The notes beneath the pieces are model-generated. The model was given only the letters and a program-made list of their open reading frames with translations. It made no database searches and was not told the origin of the DNA. Below are positions 13,462 through 22,219 of a DNA stretch of 25,576 bases, in pieces (position 1 is the stretch's first letter; the number at the start of each line of letters is the position of its first letter). The stretch comes from RZYP01 sp050256135 (lineage in GTDB: Bacteria; Bacillota; Negativicutes; Acidaminococcales; Acidaminococcaceae), in contig JBFWIF010000029.1 of assembly GCA_050256135.1 (NCBI GenBank), positions 1 through 25,576 of the forward strand, given 5' to 3'. A program made the position numbers and the translations under genes.

Positions 13462-15187
13462 TTGTTCTGCCTGTACCTAAATCCCGCGGAACAGTAAATA
13501 TGAAGGCCACGCCCTCGCCAGGTTTACTACTTACTGAAATCCCGCCTCCGAACATTTCGACAATAAACTTCACGATTGATAATCCAAGGCCCGTACCGCC
13601 TACCTGGCGTGTGCGGGCTTTATCTATGCGGTAAAATCTGTCAAAGATCCTCGCTGCATCCTGCGGAGTTATCCCTTCCCCTGTATTATGCACGGTAAAA
13701 ATCGCAAAATCATCATTGTGGTCATATTTAATACTGATTGCACCATTTTCCGATGTATATTTAAGTGCATTTTCCAGTAAATTGACCAAAATTTGTTTGA
13801 GCCAATTCTTGTTTGCCATAATGGCTACTGGATCTTTTACATAGATTACATCAAGTTGCAGCTTTCGCTCCTGCGCTCTCGGTAAAAACTCCGCCCGAAC
13901 CTCACCTAGAATATCTTTCGGCGCAAAGCTGTCTATGGTTATACTCTTTCTATATTCTTCGGAATCAAAACGTGCCATCTGCAGCAAATCGCTAATCAAA
14001 GCCTGCATGCGTTCACTTTCCTGCAAAATAATATTCAAGAATTTTTTACGCATTTCCGCATCCATTGATACTTCTTCAGTAAGTAAGGTTTCTGCAAACC
14101 CCTTAATAGTGGTAAGCGGTGTAGCAAGCTCATGGGAAGCATTGGACACAAATTCAGATTGTTTTTCATAAACAGCCTGCAATGCCGTAATATCATGAAA
14201 AACAAAAATTGCATTATTTGCTGTATCACTGTAGGCGGCCCGGAGCGGAGCGGCAAAAACTTGAAAAGACCTCTTGCCATGCAGCGAGTTGACAGTAATG
14301 TTCTTATTCATCGGTAATCCCGTTCTTAGACATGTTGTCAGCAATTCCTCAAGCGCAACGTTATTCATAACCTGCAGGTAATGCTTACCTGCAGCAGCTT
14401 GACCGAAAAGATAATTAAATTGATCATTGCACTCAATGATCATCCCGTCTCTATTTAGGGTAATAACGGAATTATCCGTATTTTTCATTATTAATTCTAG
14501 TTTTCCCTTCTCGCGGTAAACTTCATCATTTTTTTCAGTTAAACTGTCTGCCATAGTGTTCAGAGCATGAGATAAAACAGCAAATTCGCCTGCAACGTTT
14601 CGCTGCAGACGTATAGATAAATCACCTTGCGATATCTTAGCTGCCGCGTCAGCGATTTCTTCCAGCGGTTGAGCAATTCTTTGGGCAAGATACTTGGCAA
14701 TTGACGTCACCAAAAGCATGACCAAAAATAAAGCAGCCAAAATAGCTGTGCGCATCCTGGCATATTCTGCTGCCACAGCATTCATAGAAAAAGGCGCATG
14801 CAAGACAAAACGATCCTGACCTATGGCTTTTGCTATGTAGAGCGTCTTTTCCTGATTCTTCGCATTGATCCTGATGGCGGTTCCCTGACCATCCATATAT
14901 GCCATTACGGCTTCACTGACATCAGCATCCACGGCATCAATGATTTCGAGTTTAAGTTGCAACTCTGCAGCAATTTTAGCCGTTTCCTTCTCCAGCTGCT
15001 GTTTGGTAGGATTTTTCGGCAATCTTTCGGCGAGCAGCTGCGAAGCAAAACTCATTTGCGCTATACAGTTTTCTCTAAAAACCTGCGTACTATAATCCTG
15101 GAAAACACTTAGAATATATGCGCCAATTAATAAAAAGCCGCATAGAAACAAGCCTTGCAGGAGCAGGATAACACGCTTGCGTACCAT
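13439..15187 (-). CDS. phoR: Phosphate-sensing histidine kinase PhoR
   Basis: A 582-residue membrane kinase. It has TM1 (about 5-28), an extracytoplasmic loop of about 115 residues, TM2 (146-168), HAMP (169-220) and PAS (about 228-330, VITLNRDGMIIECNDQFNYL). HisKA follows with SHELATPLTT (phosphoacceptor His352), then HATPase_c with the N box (NLLENALKYT) and G boxes (GEGITP, GTGLGLSIVK). The large loop and PAS match Firmicute PhoR. It is the last gene of the cluster, 52 bp after pstA with its own GGGGA site. It presumably phosphorylates the PhoB-type regulator encoded at the other end, with Pst/PhoU signalling phosphate sufficiency. Placement after pstA rather than beside phoB is unusual. 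Confidence 0.92.
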   Translation of the reverse strand: MVRKRVILLLQGLFLCGFLLIGAYILSVFQDYSTQVFRENCIAQMSFASQLLAERLPKNPTKQQLEKETAKIAAELQLKLEIIDAVDADVSEAVMAYMDGQGTAIRINAKNQEKTLYIAKAIGQDRFVLHAPFSMNAVAAEYARMRTAILAALFLVMLLVTSIAKYLAQRIAQPLEEIADAAAKISQGDLSIRLQRNVAGEFAVLSHALNTMADSLTEKNDEVYREKGKLELIMKNTDNSVITLNRDGMIIECNDQFNYLFGQAAAGKHYLQVMNNVALEELLTTCLRTGLPMNKNITVNSLHGKRSFQVFAAPLRAAYSDTANNAIFVFHDITALQAVYEKQSEFVSNASHELATPLTTIKGFAETLLTEEVSMDAEMRKKFLNIILQESERMQALISDLLQMARFDSEEYRKSITIDSFAPKDILGEVRAEFLPRAQERKLQLDVIYVKDPVAIMANKNWLKQILVNLLENALKYTSENGAISIKYDHNDDFAIFTVHNTGEGITPQDAARIFDRFYRIDKARTRQVGGTGLGLSIVKFIVEMFGGGISVSSKPGEGVAFIFTVPRDLGTGRTTIPKLLS

Positions 15188-15239
15188 AGTTTTCCCCGCT
15201 TTTCGTATGTTCGTCGTGAAGAGAACCTTCTGCTATAAA

Positions 15240-16082
15240 TCAGACTGATTTTAATTTTCTTTGTGCAAAGATAAAGATTAAATTAATAAACAAAACTACC
15301 AATATCAGCAAAGCACCAATACCATTGGCAATCGCAACACGATCCGGCACAAGCCCGATGCCCATGACATACCAAAGATGTACTGCCAAAGTTTCGCCGC
15401 CAGCGAAAACATCAAAGTCTGCCATATATCGAGAAACCGTAGTACCAGCTGTAAAAATAAGAATGGCGCTCTCGCCGATGGCTCTGCCACTAGCCAGCAT
15501 GATACCTGTAATGATGCCGCCCATCGCTTCCGGCAAAACTACTTTACGTATAGTCTGCCACTTTGTAGCACCTAAAGCAAGACTTGCTTCTCTATAAGTT
15601 TGAGGAACAGTCTGCAGCGCCTCCTCCGTTACCCTTACGAGCAAAGGCAGATTAAGCAAGGAAAGAGAAAGTGCACCGCCTAAGATACTGAAACCCATAC
15701 CTAGAAAATCAACAAAAACGATCATGCCAAAAAGCCCTAAGACTATTGAAGGCACTGTAGCAAGACTCTCCGTGCTTAGACGAATAAACCTTGTTGCTGC
15801 CGTATCCTTAGCATACTCAGAAAGATAAATCGCCGCACCAATGGCAACAAAAACCGAAAACGCCATAGACAGAAAAAGAATATAGATTGTATTAAATAAC
15901 TGTGGCCCGACACCGCCGCCAGCTTCTGTATCACTGGGCATTCCGAAAATAAATTTCGTTGACAATACAGGTAAACCTTTGTAAAGCATGTAGCCAAGAA
16001 AAGCAGCTAAGATTGCAATTAAGAAAAATCCTATGAACCACAAAAATACTTTGGCAATTTTATCCTGAACTTTCGCGTTCAT
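15240..16082 (-). CDS. pstA: Phosphate ABC transporter permease PstA
   Basis: A 280-residue permease with six predicted membrane helices, one of the two PstCA channel subunits. The cytoplasmic coupling loop reads LQTVPQTYREASLALGATKWQTIRKVVLPEA, here given in two overlapping parts as EASLALGATKW and KVVLPEAMGGIITG. It is the EAA-type motif that docks on PstB. The C-terminal GRAIGESA segment is typical of PstA/PstC. The start overlaps the pstC stop by 4 bp (ATGA), so the two permeases are translationally coupled. Confidence 0.95.
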   Translation of the reverse strand: MNAKVQDKIAKVFLWFIGFFLIAILAAFLGYMLYKGLPVLSTKFIFGMPSDTEAGGGVGPQLFNTIYILFLSMAFSVFVAIGAAIYLSEYAKDTAATRFIRLSTESLATVPSIVLGLFGMIVFVDFLGMGFSILGGALSLSLLNLPLLVRVTEEALQTVPQTYREASLALGATKWQTIRKVVLPEAMGGIITGIMLASGRAIGESAILIFTAGTTVSRYMADFDVFAGGETLAVHLWYVMGIGLVPDRVAIANGIGALLILVVLFINLIFIFAQRKLKSV

Positions 16083-16963
16083 CCTTCCACCGCCTTTTTA
16101 GCGCCTATCTTGCGCACAACAAGAATCATAATAAGTGAAATTAAAAGCAGTACCAATGCCATCAGAAAGAGTGAATTGCCCCAAGTAGAACCAAAAGGTG
16201 TGTTACCCATCTCTACGACAATTTCACTAGGCAAGGTGCTCGTCGGTGAAAATAGCGAATCTGCTAAACGGGGAGTATTGCCGATAACCATTTGCACAGC
16301 CATTGTTTCTCCTATAGCACGTGCCATAGCAAGAATGATAGCTGTCACGATTCCAGGCTTGGCAGCAGGCAATACAATATGCCAAATGGTCTGCCAGTAA
16401 GTAGCTCCTAGGGCAACTGACCCTTCCTCCAGTATTTTCGGCACGGATAGTAAAGCATCTGTTGAAATACTGATTACTGTAGGCAGAATCATGATAGACA
16501 ATATAAAGGAAGCAGTAAAAATACCAAAACCTACCGGCACGCCAAAATATTCGCGCACTGCCGGCACAACAACAGTCAAACCGATAAAACCATAAACAAC
16601 CGAAGGTATAGCCATATATAGGTTTACAGCCGGCTTCATGATCTCGCACATCCATCTGGGTGCCAATTTAGCCATAAAAACAGCCCCCATTATACCAATC
16701 GGTCCTCCTACCAAAATAGACAGGATAGTTACCAATAAACTGCCGAAAATGAAGCTGAAAGCTCCGTATTGCCCGTTATCAGGATTCCACTTTGTAGAAA
16801 AGAAAAATTCTAACGGACTAACATCCATGAATGTCTGCAGGCCCTGCTGCCCCATAAAGACAATAAGGGCTATAATTACTACAGTCAGAAAAGCCGCACT
16901 GCAGAGCAAAATATTTTTGGCCAGTTTTTCGCTGCGGAGCCTGGCAAGGTCATATTTTTTCAT
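16079..16963 (-). CDS. pstC: Phosphate ABC transporter permease PstC
   Basis: A 294-residue permease partner of PstA. After a short cytoplasmic N-terminus come TM1 and an external loop, then five further helices. The coupling loop contains EEGSVALGATYWQTIWHIVL and is followed by the AMARAIGETMAVQMVIGN signature characteristic of PstC. It lies 106 bp after pstS, separated by a hairpin that would reduce but not abolish read-through. Confidence 0.95.
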   Translation of the reverse strand: MKKYDLARLRSEKLAKNILLCSAAFLTVVIIALIVFMGQQGLQTFMDVSPLEFFFSTKWNPDNGQYGAFSFIFGSLLVTILSILVGGPIGIMGAVFMAKLAPRWMCEIMKPAVNLYMAIPSVVYGFIGLTVVVPAVREYFGVPVGFGIFTASFILSIMILPTVISISTDALLSVPKILEEGSVALGATYWQTIWHIVLPAAKPGIVTAIILAMARAIGETMAVQMVIGNTPRLADSLFSPTSTLPSEIVVEMGNTPFGSTWGNSLFLMALVLLLISLIMILVVRKIGAKKAVEG

Positions 16964-16980
16964 AATTATCTCCCATTAGT

Positions 16981-17015
16981 AAAAAACCAGGTCCATTAAC
17001 AGTACCTGGTTTTTT
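16981..17015. terminator. Intercistronic hairpin between pstS and pstC
   Basis: AAAAAACCAGGT and ACCTGGTTTTTT flank an 11-nt loop, giving a 7-bp GC-containing core extended by A-T pairs with T-runs on both strands. In the direction of pst transcription it lies after pstS and before pstC, so it likely acts as a partial terminator that raises PstS over PstC/A. Confidence 0.8.
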
Positions 17016-17068
17016 AATTAAACTCACTTACAAGTATTGATATATCTTATCTCTCAAAGAAGTCTGTG

Positions 17069-17929
17069 TTATTTTTTCATCTTAGTGATAGGTACAAAGC
17101 CTTTTTTCTCAGCATTGACATTTTGGAACTCAGCGCTTGTTACGTAGTCAATAAAAGCTTTTACAGCACCTTTAGGTTCACCTTTAGTAAACATGCGTCC
17201 GAAAGTATATACTGGATATTTACCGTCAACAACCGCAGCTATGGAATATTTCACGCCATCGTAAGCTAATGCTTTTACGCTGTCATCAACATAGGCTGCA
17301 TCGACATAACCGATAGCACCTGGAGTTGTTGCAATCGCAGAGCGGACAGCACCGTTAGAATCCTGGATAACTGCTGCATCAGTAAATTCAGCACCCTTTA
17401 AAACTACTTGGGCAATTGTCGCACGGGAACCGGAAGACTTAGCTCTGTGCACCAAGGTAATTTGCTGATCTTTGCCGCCAACTTCTTTCCAATTTTTAAT
17501 CTTGCCAGTCAGAATATCGACATATTGTTGAGCAGACAAATTATCAACTGGCACATCTTTGTTAGCAATAAAAACGAATGGTATACCAACAAGTTTAGTT
17601 TCTACCAAGCCTTTGTCCTTCAAATCAGCTGCTAAGGCAACATCCGAGTTACCGATATCTACTGAACCCGCTGCTACTTGTTTTTGACCGGTGAAAGAAC
17701 CGCCGCCGGACAAATTAATTGTCACTTTATCATGTTTCTTATAAAACTCTTCCTGACCAACCTTCAAAAGTGGCAGCAAAGCAGTAGAGCCTGAAGCGGC
17801 TACTTTACCTTCAACCTTTGTCGTTGCTGCTTTATCACTTTTCTTATCGCTGCCGCAGCCAGCCACCAAACTCATACCAACAGCCAGGGTTAATGCCATT
17901 ACTGTCGCTTTCTTAAAGAAACTTTTCAC
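17069..17929 (-). CDS. pstS: Phosphate-binding lipoprotein PstS
   Basis: A 286-residue solute-binding lipoprotein. It starts with GTG at 17929 behind GGGGGAAG. The signal peptide ends in the lipobox LVAGC (lipidated Cys25). Phosphate-binding loops are evident: SGSTALLPL, SGGGSFTGQKQVAAGSVDIG followed by NSD, and SGSRATIAQ. It would sit on the outer face of the inner membrane in this diderm organism and deliver phosphate to PstCA. A well-formed Pho box and TATAAT promoter lie directly upstream, so it can be induced apart from pstB-phoU. A hairpin follows it. Confidence 0.96.
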   Translation of the reverse strand: MKSFFKKATVMALTLAVGMSLVAGCGSDKKSDKAATTKVEGKVAASGSTALLPLLKVGQEEFYKKHDKVTINLSGGGSFTGQKQVAAGSVDIGNSDVALAADLKDKGLVETKLVGIPFVFIANKDVPVDNLSAQQYVDILTGKIKNWKEVGGKDQQITLVHRAKSSGSRATIAQVVLKGAEFTDAAVIQDSNGAVRSAIATTPGAIGYVDAAYVDDSVKALAYDGVKYSIAAVVDGKYPVYTFGRMFTKGEPKGAVKAFIDYVTSAEFQNVNAEKKGFVPITKMKK

Positions 17930-17973
17930 TTTTTACTTCCCCCTTGATTTTTTTGTATTCCGGTAATAATTTC

Positions 17974-18027
17974 ATTATAAGGGTGAATTGTTATGACAGT
18001 ATTACGTCATTGTTAAGGTTTTGTTAA
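17974..18027 (-). promoter_or_regulatory. Pho box and promoter of pstS
   Basis: Four direct repeats with 11-bp period read TTAACA (18027), TTAACA (18016), GTAATA (18005) and ATAACA (17994) on the minus strand. A perfect -10 TATAAT (17979-17974) follows at the spacing expected for PhoB/PhoP activation. The box begins just beyond the phoU stop. No -35 is needed when PhoB-type activators replace it. Confidence 0.85.
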
Positions 18028-18029
18028 GA

Positions 18030-18698
18030 TTACTTTTTGGGAACCCGCTGGCCTGTAACAAGATAAATTACCCATTCTGCTAAGTTAGTAGCATGATCAC
18101 CTATGCGTTCAATACGCTGAACAACCTTGTTCAAATCAAGTCCCTGCTCAATATTGGCCTGATCTTTCATCATGTAAAACAAAATATCCCGTTTGCAAGT
18201 ATCGCAAATTTCGTCTACCTTATCATCTTCAGCACAAACCTCTGCAGCTGCCGTTACATCCAATTCGACATAAGATTGCAATACTTTCTTTACCATCTCT
18301 TGTACCATTTGCGCAGCTAACGGAATATCTACCAACGGTTTGATCAAGGGATCCTGGCCTATACGATTGACAATTTTAGCTATCTTTTTCGCATGGTCAC
18401 CAATACGTTCAAGATCTGTCGTCATCTTCATCGCCGTCGAAAGAATCCTTAAATCTTTAGCAATCGGCTGCTGTAAAGCAATAAGTTCAACAGTCTTATC
18501 TTCAATCATAACTTGCATATCATCTATTTTGTCATCACCTGCAATGACTGAATCAGCCAAATCCTTGTTTTTCGTCTTCAATGCTTCAATAGCATCGGCT
18601 AAAGCTTGCGTAACCAGCTGACCCATTGTCATGAGGTCATTTTGTATTAACGCCAGTTCTTTTGTAAAAGTACCACGAGCGTCTGTCATATCATCCAA
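18030..18698 (-). CDS. phoU: Phosphate signalling protein PhoU
   Basis: A 222-residue all-helical protein made of two PhoU repeats. Each contains the metal-cluster-type motif: DKIDDMQVMIEDKTVELIAL and ...RIGDHAKKIAKIV in the first; DKVDEICDTC and ERIGDHATNLAEW in the second. PhoU links Pst transport to PhoR, shutting off the regulon when phosphate is plentiful. The start at 18698 has GGGGAGG 5 bases upstream and overlaps pstB by 8 bp; an alternative ATG lies 9 bp later. Confidence 0.95.
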   Translation of the reverse strand: MDDMTDARGTFTKELALIQNDLMTMGQLVTQALADAIEALKTKNKDLADSVIAGDDKIDDMQVMIEDKTVELIALQQPIAKDLRILSTAMKMTTDLERIGDHAKKIAKIVNRIGQDPLIKPLVDIPLAAQMVQEMVKKVLQSYVELDVTAAAEVCAEDDKVDEICDTCKRDILFYMMKDQANIEQGLDLNKVVQRIERIGDHATNLAEWVIYLVTGQRVPKK

Positions 18699-19452
18699 AC
18701 CTCCCCGTAATATAGTCCTCCGTCTTTTGATTACTCGGCCGTGTGAACATCGTGTTTGTAGCCTGACACTCCACCATTTCGCCCATCAGGAAGAAGGCCG
18801 TGTAGTCAGAAGATCTGGCGGCCTGCTGCATGTTGTGTGTAACCATGACAATACTATATTTTTCTTTTAGTTCGAAAAGCAATTCTTCTATTTTCATCGT
18901 TGAAATCGGATCAAGCGCGGAACAAGGCTCATCCATCAGCAATATTTCCGGTTCGACTGCCAAAAGTCTCGCAATGCAGAGTCTTTGCTGCTGGCCGCCT
19001 GATAAACCCATGGCAGAAGTATTAAGCCTATCCTTCACTTCGTCCCATAAAGCAGCTCCCCGCAGGCTCTTTTCCACCAATTCATCCAGCATGGCCTTTT
19101 GTTTCTGACCATGAATGCGTGGCCCATAAGCTATATTATCGTAAATACTCATCGGAAAGGGATTTGGTCTTTGAAATACCATGCCCACACGTTTACGCAA
19201 ATCTACGACATCCGTACCAGGTGCATAAATATCCTGGCCTTCTATGACGACTTCGCCGGTAATCCGCACACCTTCAATCAAATCGTTCATGCGGTTCAAG
19301 GTGCGCAAAAAAGTCGACTTGCCGCAGCCAGACGGTCCAATAAAGGCAACTACCTTATTTTTATACATATCCAGTGAAATATTTTTAAGTGCTTGATGTT
19401 CGCCATAATACAGACACAGATTTTTAACTGTTATAACTTTCTCCAGTTCCAT
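18691..19452 (-). CDS. pstB: Phosphate ABC transporter ATPase PstB
   Basis: A 253-residue ABC ATPase of normal length. It has Walker A GPSGCGKST (about 39-47), the Q-loop in MVFQRPNPFPMSIYDN (the PFPMSI segment is specific to PstB), the signature LSGGQQQR, Walker B LLMDEPCSALD and the switch His in VTHNM. It powers PstCA. It is the first gene after a Pho box and overlaps phoU, forming a pstB-phoU unit ahead of pstS-pstC-pstA. This reverses the usual pstSCAB-phoU order. Confidence 0.96.
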   Translation of the reverse strand: MELEKVITVKNLCLYYGEHQALKNISLDMYKNKVVAFIGPSGCGKSTFLRTLNRMNDLIEGVRITGEVVIEGQDIYAPGTDVVDLRKRVGMVFQRPNPFPMSIYDNIAYGPRIHGQKQKAMLDELVEKSLRGAALWDEVKDRLNTSAMGLSGGQQQRLCIARLLAVEPEILLMDEPCSALDPISTMKIEELLFELKEKYSIVMVTHNMQQAARSSDYTAFFLMGEMVECQATNTMFTRPSNQKTEDYITGRFG

Positions 19453-19479
19453 ATTTCCCTTCCTTTCTGTTGCCTGTCA

Positions 19480-19533
19480 ATCGTAACAAACTATTGTTAT
19501 CGTTATATTACTGGAATGTTAATTTTTTGTTAA
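19480..19533 (-). promoter_or_regulatory. Pho box and promoter of pstB-phoU
   Basis: The same four hexamers as before pstS recur in the same order and period: TTAACA (19533), TTAACA (19522), GTAATA (19511), ATAACA (19500). A -10-like TACGAT (19485-19480) follows at the same spacing. The weaker -10 suggests lower expression than pstS. The box lies just behind the phoB stop. Confidence 0.8.
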
Positions 19534-19537
19534 ATTT

Positions 19538-20236
19538 TTATTTTGCTAGCCTATATCCCACACCACGCACTGTTTCAATGGCTTCAGCCATTTCAGGAAC
19601 TCTTTCCAGCTTAGCACGCAGGTGTCTTACATGCACATCAACCGTACGCGTATCGCCAAAATATTCATAGCCCCAGATTTTTTCCAGCAACTGCTCTCTG
19701 CTGAATACCTTGCCTGCATTTTCTGCCAATAGTTTCAACATTTCGTATTCTTTGGGAGTTAATTCCAGCTTTTCGTTATCCAGCCATGCCGCATATTGGC
19801 TGAAATTCATTCGCAATCTGCCGAGCAAAAGTTCTTCACCATTCACTGCCGTCACCTGCGAGCGCCTTAGAACCGCCTTGATTCTGGCAAGCAATTCTCT
19901 CTGGCTGAATGGCTTAGTCATATAATCATCGGCTCCTAGCTCTAGTCCGATAACACGGTCTATTTCATCACTTTTAGCTGTCAGCATTATAATAGGAAGA
20001 GCTGCCGTGCGCGGGTTTCTTTTCAGATTGCGGCATACTTCCAGTCCATCAATACCTGGCAGCATCAAATCAAGGATCACGATGTCAGGCAGCAAATCTG
20101 TTGCCATTTCTACCGCCTTGCGGCCGTCTTCTGCTTCAAAAACTTCATAATCGGCCTTTTCTAGGTTAAATTTAACCAACATTCTGATGTTGTCTTCATC
20201 GTCTACTACCAAAACTTTTTGCTTTATTTTAACCAC
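19538..20236 (-). CDS. phoB: Phosphate regulon response regulator PhoB/PhoP type
   Basis: An OmpR/PhoB-family response regulator. The receiver domain has the acidic pair DD (12-13), the phosphoacceptor Asp56 in ILDLMLPG, and a Lys in MTKPFS. The winged-helix domain contains LTPKEYEMLKLLAENAGKV and the recognition helix RTVDVHVRHLRAKLE. The GTG at 20236 gives 232 residues, the family norm. A longer reading from GTG 20308 adds 24 basic residues, lacks a ribosome-binding site and sits almost on a likely -10, so I think it is not used; neither start is ideal. It should bind the Pho boxes before pstB and pstS. I see no Pho box before phoB itself. Confidence 0.92.
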   Translation of the reverse strand: MVKIKQKVLVVDDEDNIRMLVKFNLEKADYEVFEAEDGRKAVEMATDLLPDIVILDLMLPGIDGLEVCRNLKRNPRTAALPIIMLTAKSDEIDRVIGLELGADDYMTKPFSQRELLARIKAVLRRSQVTAVNGEELLLGRLRMNFSQYAAWLDNEKLELTPKEYEMLKLLAENAGKVFSREQLLEKIWGYEYFGDTRTVDVHVRHLRAKLERVPEMAEAIETVRGVGYRLAK

Positions 20237-20350
20237 CCCTGATTTCTCTGCTTTTAAGCTTGTTATTTCGCCATATCTTCTTTCTTTCCTTCTTTTAGCA
20301 TTGCTCACAGTATTAAATAAGCTATCGTAATTTTGGTAAGCACGAAAAAT

Positions 20351-20412
20351 TAGAAAGAGCCCTTATCCTTTCTTTCTTAAAAGAAAACATTGCGATAAGA
20401 GCTCTTTCTTAA
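20351..20412 (-). terminator. Terminator between the sulfur operon and phoB
   Basis: GAAAGAGC/TTATC and GATAA/GCTCTTTC form a long stem with an inner TTTCTT/AAGAAA hairpin, and a TAATTTTT tail follows on the minus strand. It lies about 120 bp after the membrane ferredoxin gene and upstream of phoB, insulating the Pho cluster. The remaining bases from 20413 to 20533 are AT-rich with nothing I recognise. Confidence 0.65.
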
Positions 20413-20533
20413 TTATTACTAAATGCTAATTTATTTGTAACATGCCTTCTTTGAAATCGTTCATGCCATTTTAATAAAAGCATTGGCTTACATAATAATT
20501 TCTCAATTCGTCAACCTAAAAATTATTTTTTCT

Positions 20534-21613
20534 TTACTGGTTCTTTCGTGCATACTTTAATGCATTCACTGGGCAGGCCTTCAGGCAGGCACCGCAGGAA
20601 TAACAATCTGCCGGATGCTGTTCCCCTTCTAATAAGCCAATGGTATGCTGCGATGGGCAAATCCGCTTGCAGGTTCCGCAGGCAATACATTTTTTCTCAT
20701 CCCAGCGAACTCGGTATAACGAAAAACGTTCAAAAAACCAGCCAGTTAAACCAAAAGGACAGGCAAACGTGCACCATGGTCTGTAAGTTACCAGTGAAAG
20801 CAATAACAACACAGCAATAAAAATGCCAACTAAAAGAGTCACCTTTGCTAGTGCATATATCACAAAGGGATCAATCAAACCAATTAAATCGACAGATAAA
20901 AGAAAAGCTGCTGCTGTGAATACCATAAAGACGGTTATCCGTATCCTTTGGCTCCACTTAAAAGGAATACGAATCTTTTGTTTAATTGGCGACATTTGGC
21001 CGATGAAATCCTGAAGCACACCGAATTGGCAGCCCCAGCCGCAGATCATTTTGTTGCCGACTATAACCATAGCAGTAAAGACAGCAAAAGCAATCAAACG
21101 TGGTGGGAAGAAGACATGTTCAATACCATAAAGTGCGATAGTGTCCTTGACTGTCCCCATCGGCGAAGGATCGCTGCCCAATAAAACACCAAATACCAAC
21201 ACTGCCGCTAACAGCAGCCATTTGCGTCTTACCGGTGTAATCAGATTACGTGTCAAGAGCACAATGCCGCCTATTACAAAAACCCACCAAAGAGCAAATT
21301 TCAGTAAGATTAACTGCCAGTTTTTACTTGCCCCTTCGTTCTTCAACGTGATAACCTTACGCAAGGCCTGATCAGCCTGCTCTTCCGAAACATTCAATGA
21401 GCGAAGTGTTGCTGCCCTGTTTGCCTGATTATCAGGAAGTTCAAGAGTGCGTAAGAGAACCTCGCCTGAAACAGCATTTTGACTAGCTGTCTCTTCAATT
21501 GTCCAATTTAAATCGATGCGAGGTGATACTTCTTTCTTTGGAGCAGCAGCTGCTGCTCCGGAAATTCCAATCACTGTTGCCAGAATTATTAACAAAGCAA
21601 TGATTCGCTTCAT
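20534..21613 (-). CDS. NapH/NosR/CcoG-like membrane 4Fe-4S protein
   Basis: A 359-residue protein with an N-terminal signal (about 1-23) and a helical non-membrane segment (about 35-95). About five membrane helices follow, carrying the paired motifs CGWGCQFGVLQD and CTFACPFGLTGW. A C-terminal two-cluster ferredoxin domain has CIACGTCKRICPS and CYSCGACLKACP. The family passes electrons between the quinone pool and extracytoplasmic or membrane partners. It is the last gene after two YeeE/YedE-type transporter genes, suggesting electron supply for, or from, handling of imported sulfur; that link is inferred. The partner and substrate are unknown. Confidence 0.85.
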   Translation of the reverse strand: MKRIIALLIILATVIGISGAAAAAPKKEVSPRIDLNWTIEETASQNAVSGEVLLRTLELPDNQANRAATLRSLNVSEEQADQALRKVITLKNEGASKNWQLILLKFALWWVFVIGGIVLLTRNLITPVRRKWLLLAAVLVFGVLLGSDPSPMGTVKDTIALYGIEHVFFPPRLIAFAVFTAMVIVGNKMICGWGCQFGVLQDFIGQMSPIKQKIRIPFKWSQRIRITVFMVFTAAAFLLSVDLIGLIDPFVIYALAKVTLLVGIFIAVLLLLSLVTYRPWCTFACPFGLTGWFFERFSLYRVRWDEKKCIACGTCKRICPSQHTIGLLEGEQHPADCYSCGACLKACPVNALKYARKNQ

Positions 21614-21691
21614 ATTCAGCCATCCCTTCCTGAATCACAAGGTAGCTCTTATTTTTTTCCCGTCACTAAAATATAGTTCGAATCATTATAC

Positions 21692-22219
21692 TTAAAGGCC
21701 TTTTTTCTCAAACCATCTGAATAGCATAACAGTTAATACTACGAAAGGTATTATTACCAGCCAATGATTAACTCCTAAAACCTGCGGAATTGTAATTTTG
21801 CCATAGTTGCCCCAAGTCAACACTGTTTTTTGCATGTATGGATATGCCTCGGCATAGATGCCTGCGCCTACCAGCATACCGGCAATACCCCAGACAGCAT
21901 CCGTACGGCCTTCGCCCAAAGCTCCGAGCGATGTCCCCGGGCAATACCCGAGAAGCCCCCAACCCAAACCAAAGATTAATCCGCCAAGTACCACGCCTCC
22001 TGCAATCATCGGCTTCAGAGAAAGCTTTACCATTCCCATATCATAGAGGAAGTAAACACCGACCATTGCGACAACTATGTGTGAAAGCATGAATTTTACA
22101 ATCGTCATATCCCTAAAAAGCAAAGCACTTATTTGCTTATCATATCTTAAGACACGCCCTTTTTGCAGAAAGAAACCAAACAGTATGCCTGTAATCAAAC
22201 CATAGAAAAGAGTCATCAT
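21692..22219 (-). CDS. YeeE/YedE family sulfur transporter half (DUF6691-like)
   Basis: A 175-residue membrane protein with about four helices. It carries the YeeE/YedE motif around GWGLLGYCPGTSLGALGEGR, whose Cys is the conserved residue thought to relay thiosulfate or sulfane sulfur in TsuA-type transporters. Its length is half that of TsuA, and the preceding gene supplies a second half with its own GCPSGH motif. The two genes overlap by 4 bp, so they probably form a heterodimeric channel. The substrate (thiosulfate, other sulfane sulfur or selenium) is inferred from family and context. Confidence 0.85.
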   Translation of the reverse strand: MMTLFYGLITGILFGFFLQKGRVLRYDKQISALLFRDMTIVKFMLSHIVVAMVGVYFLYDMGMVKLSLKPMIAGGVVLGGLIFGLGWGLLGYCPGTSLGALGEGRTDAVWGIAGMLVGAGIYAEAYPYMQKTVLTWGNYGKITIPQVLGVNHWLVIIPFVVLTVMLFRWFEKKGL

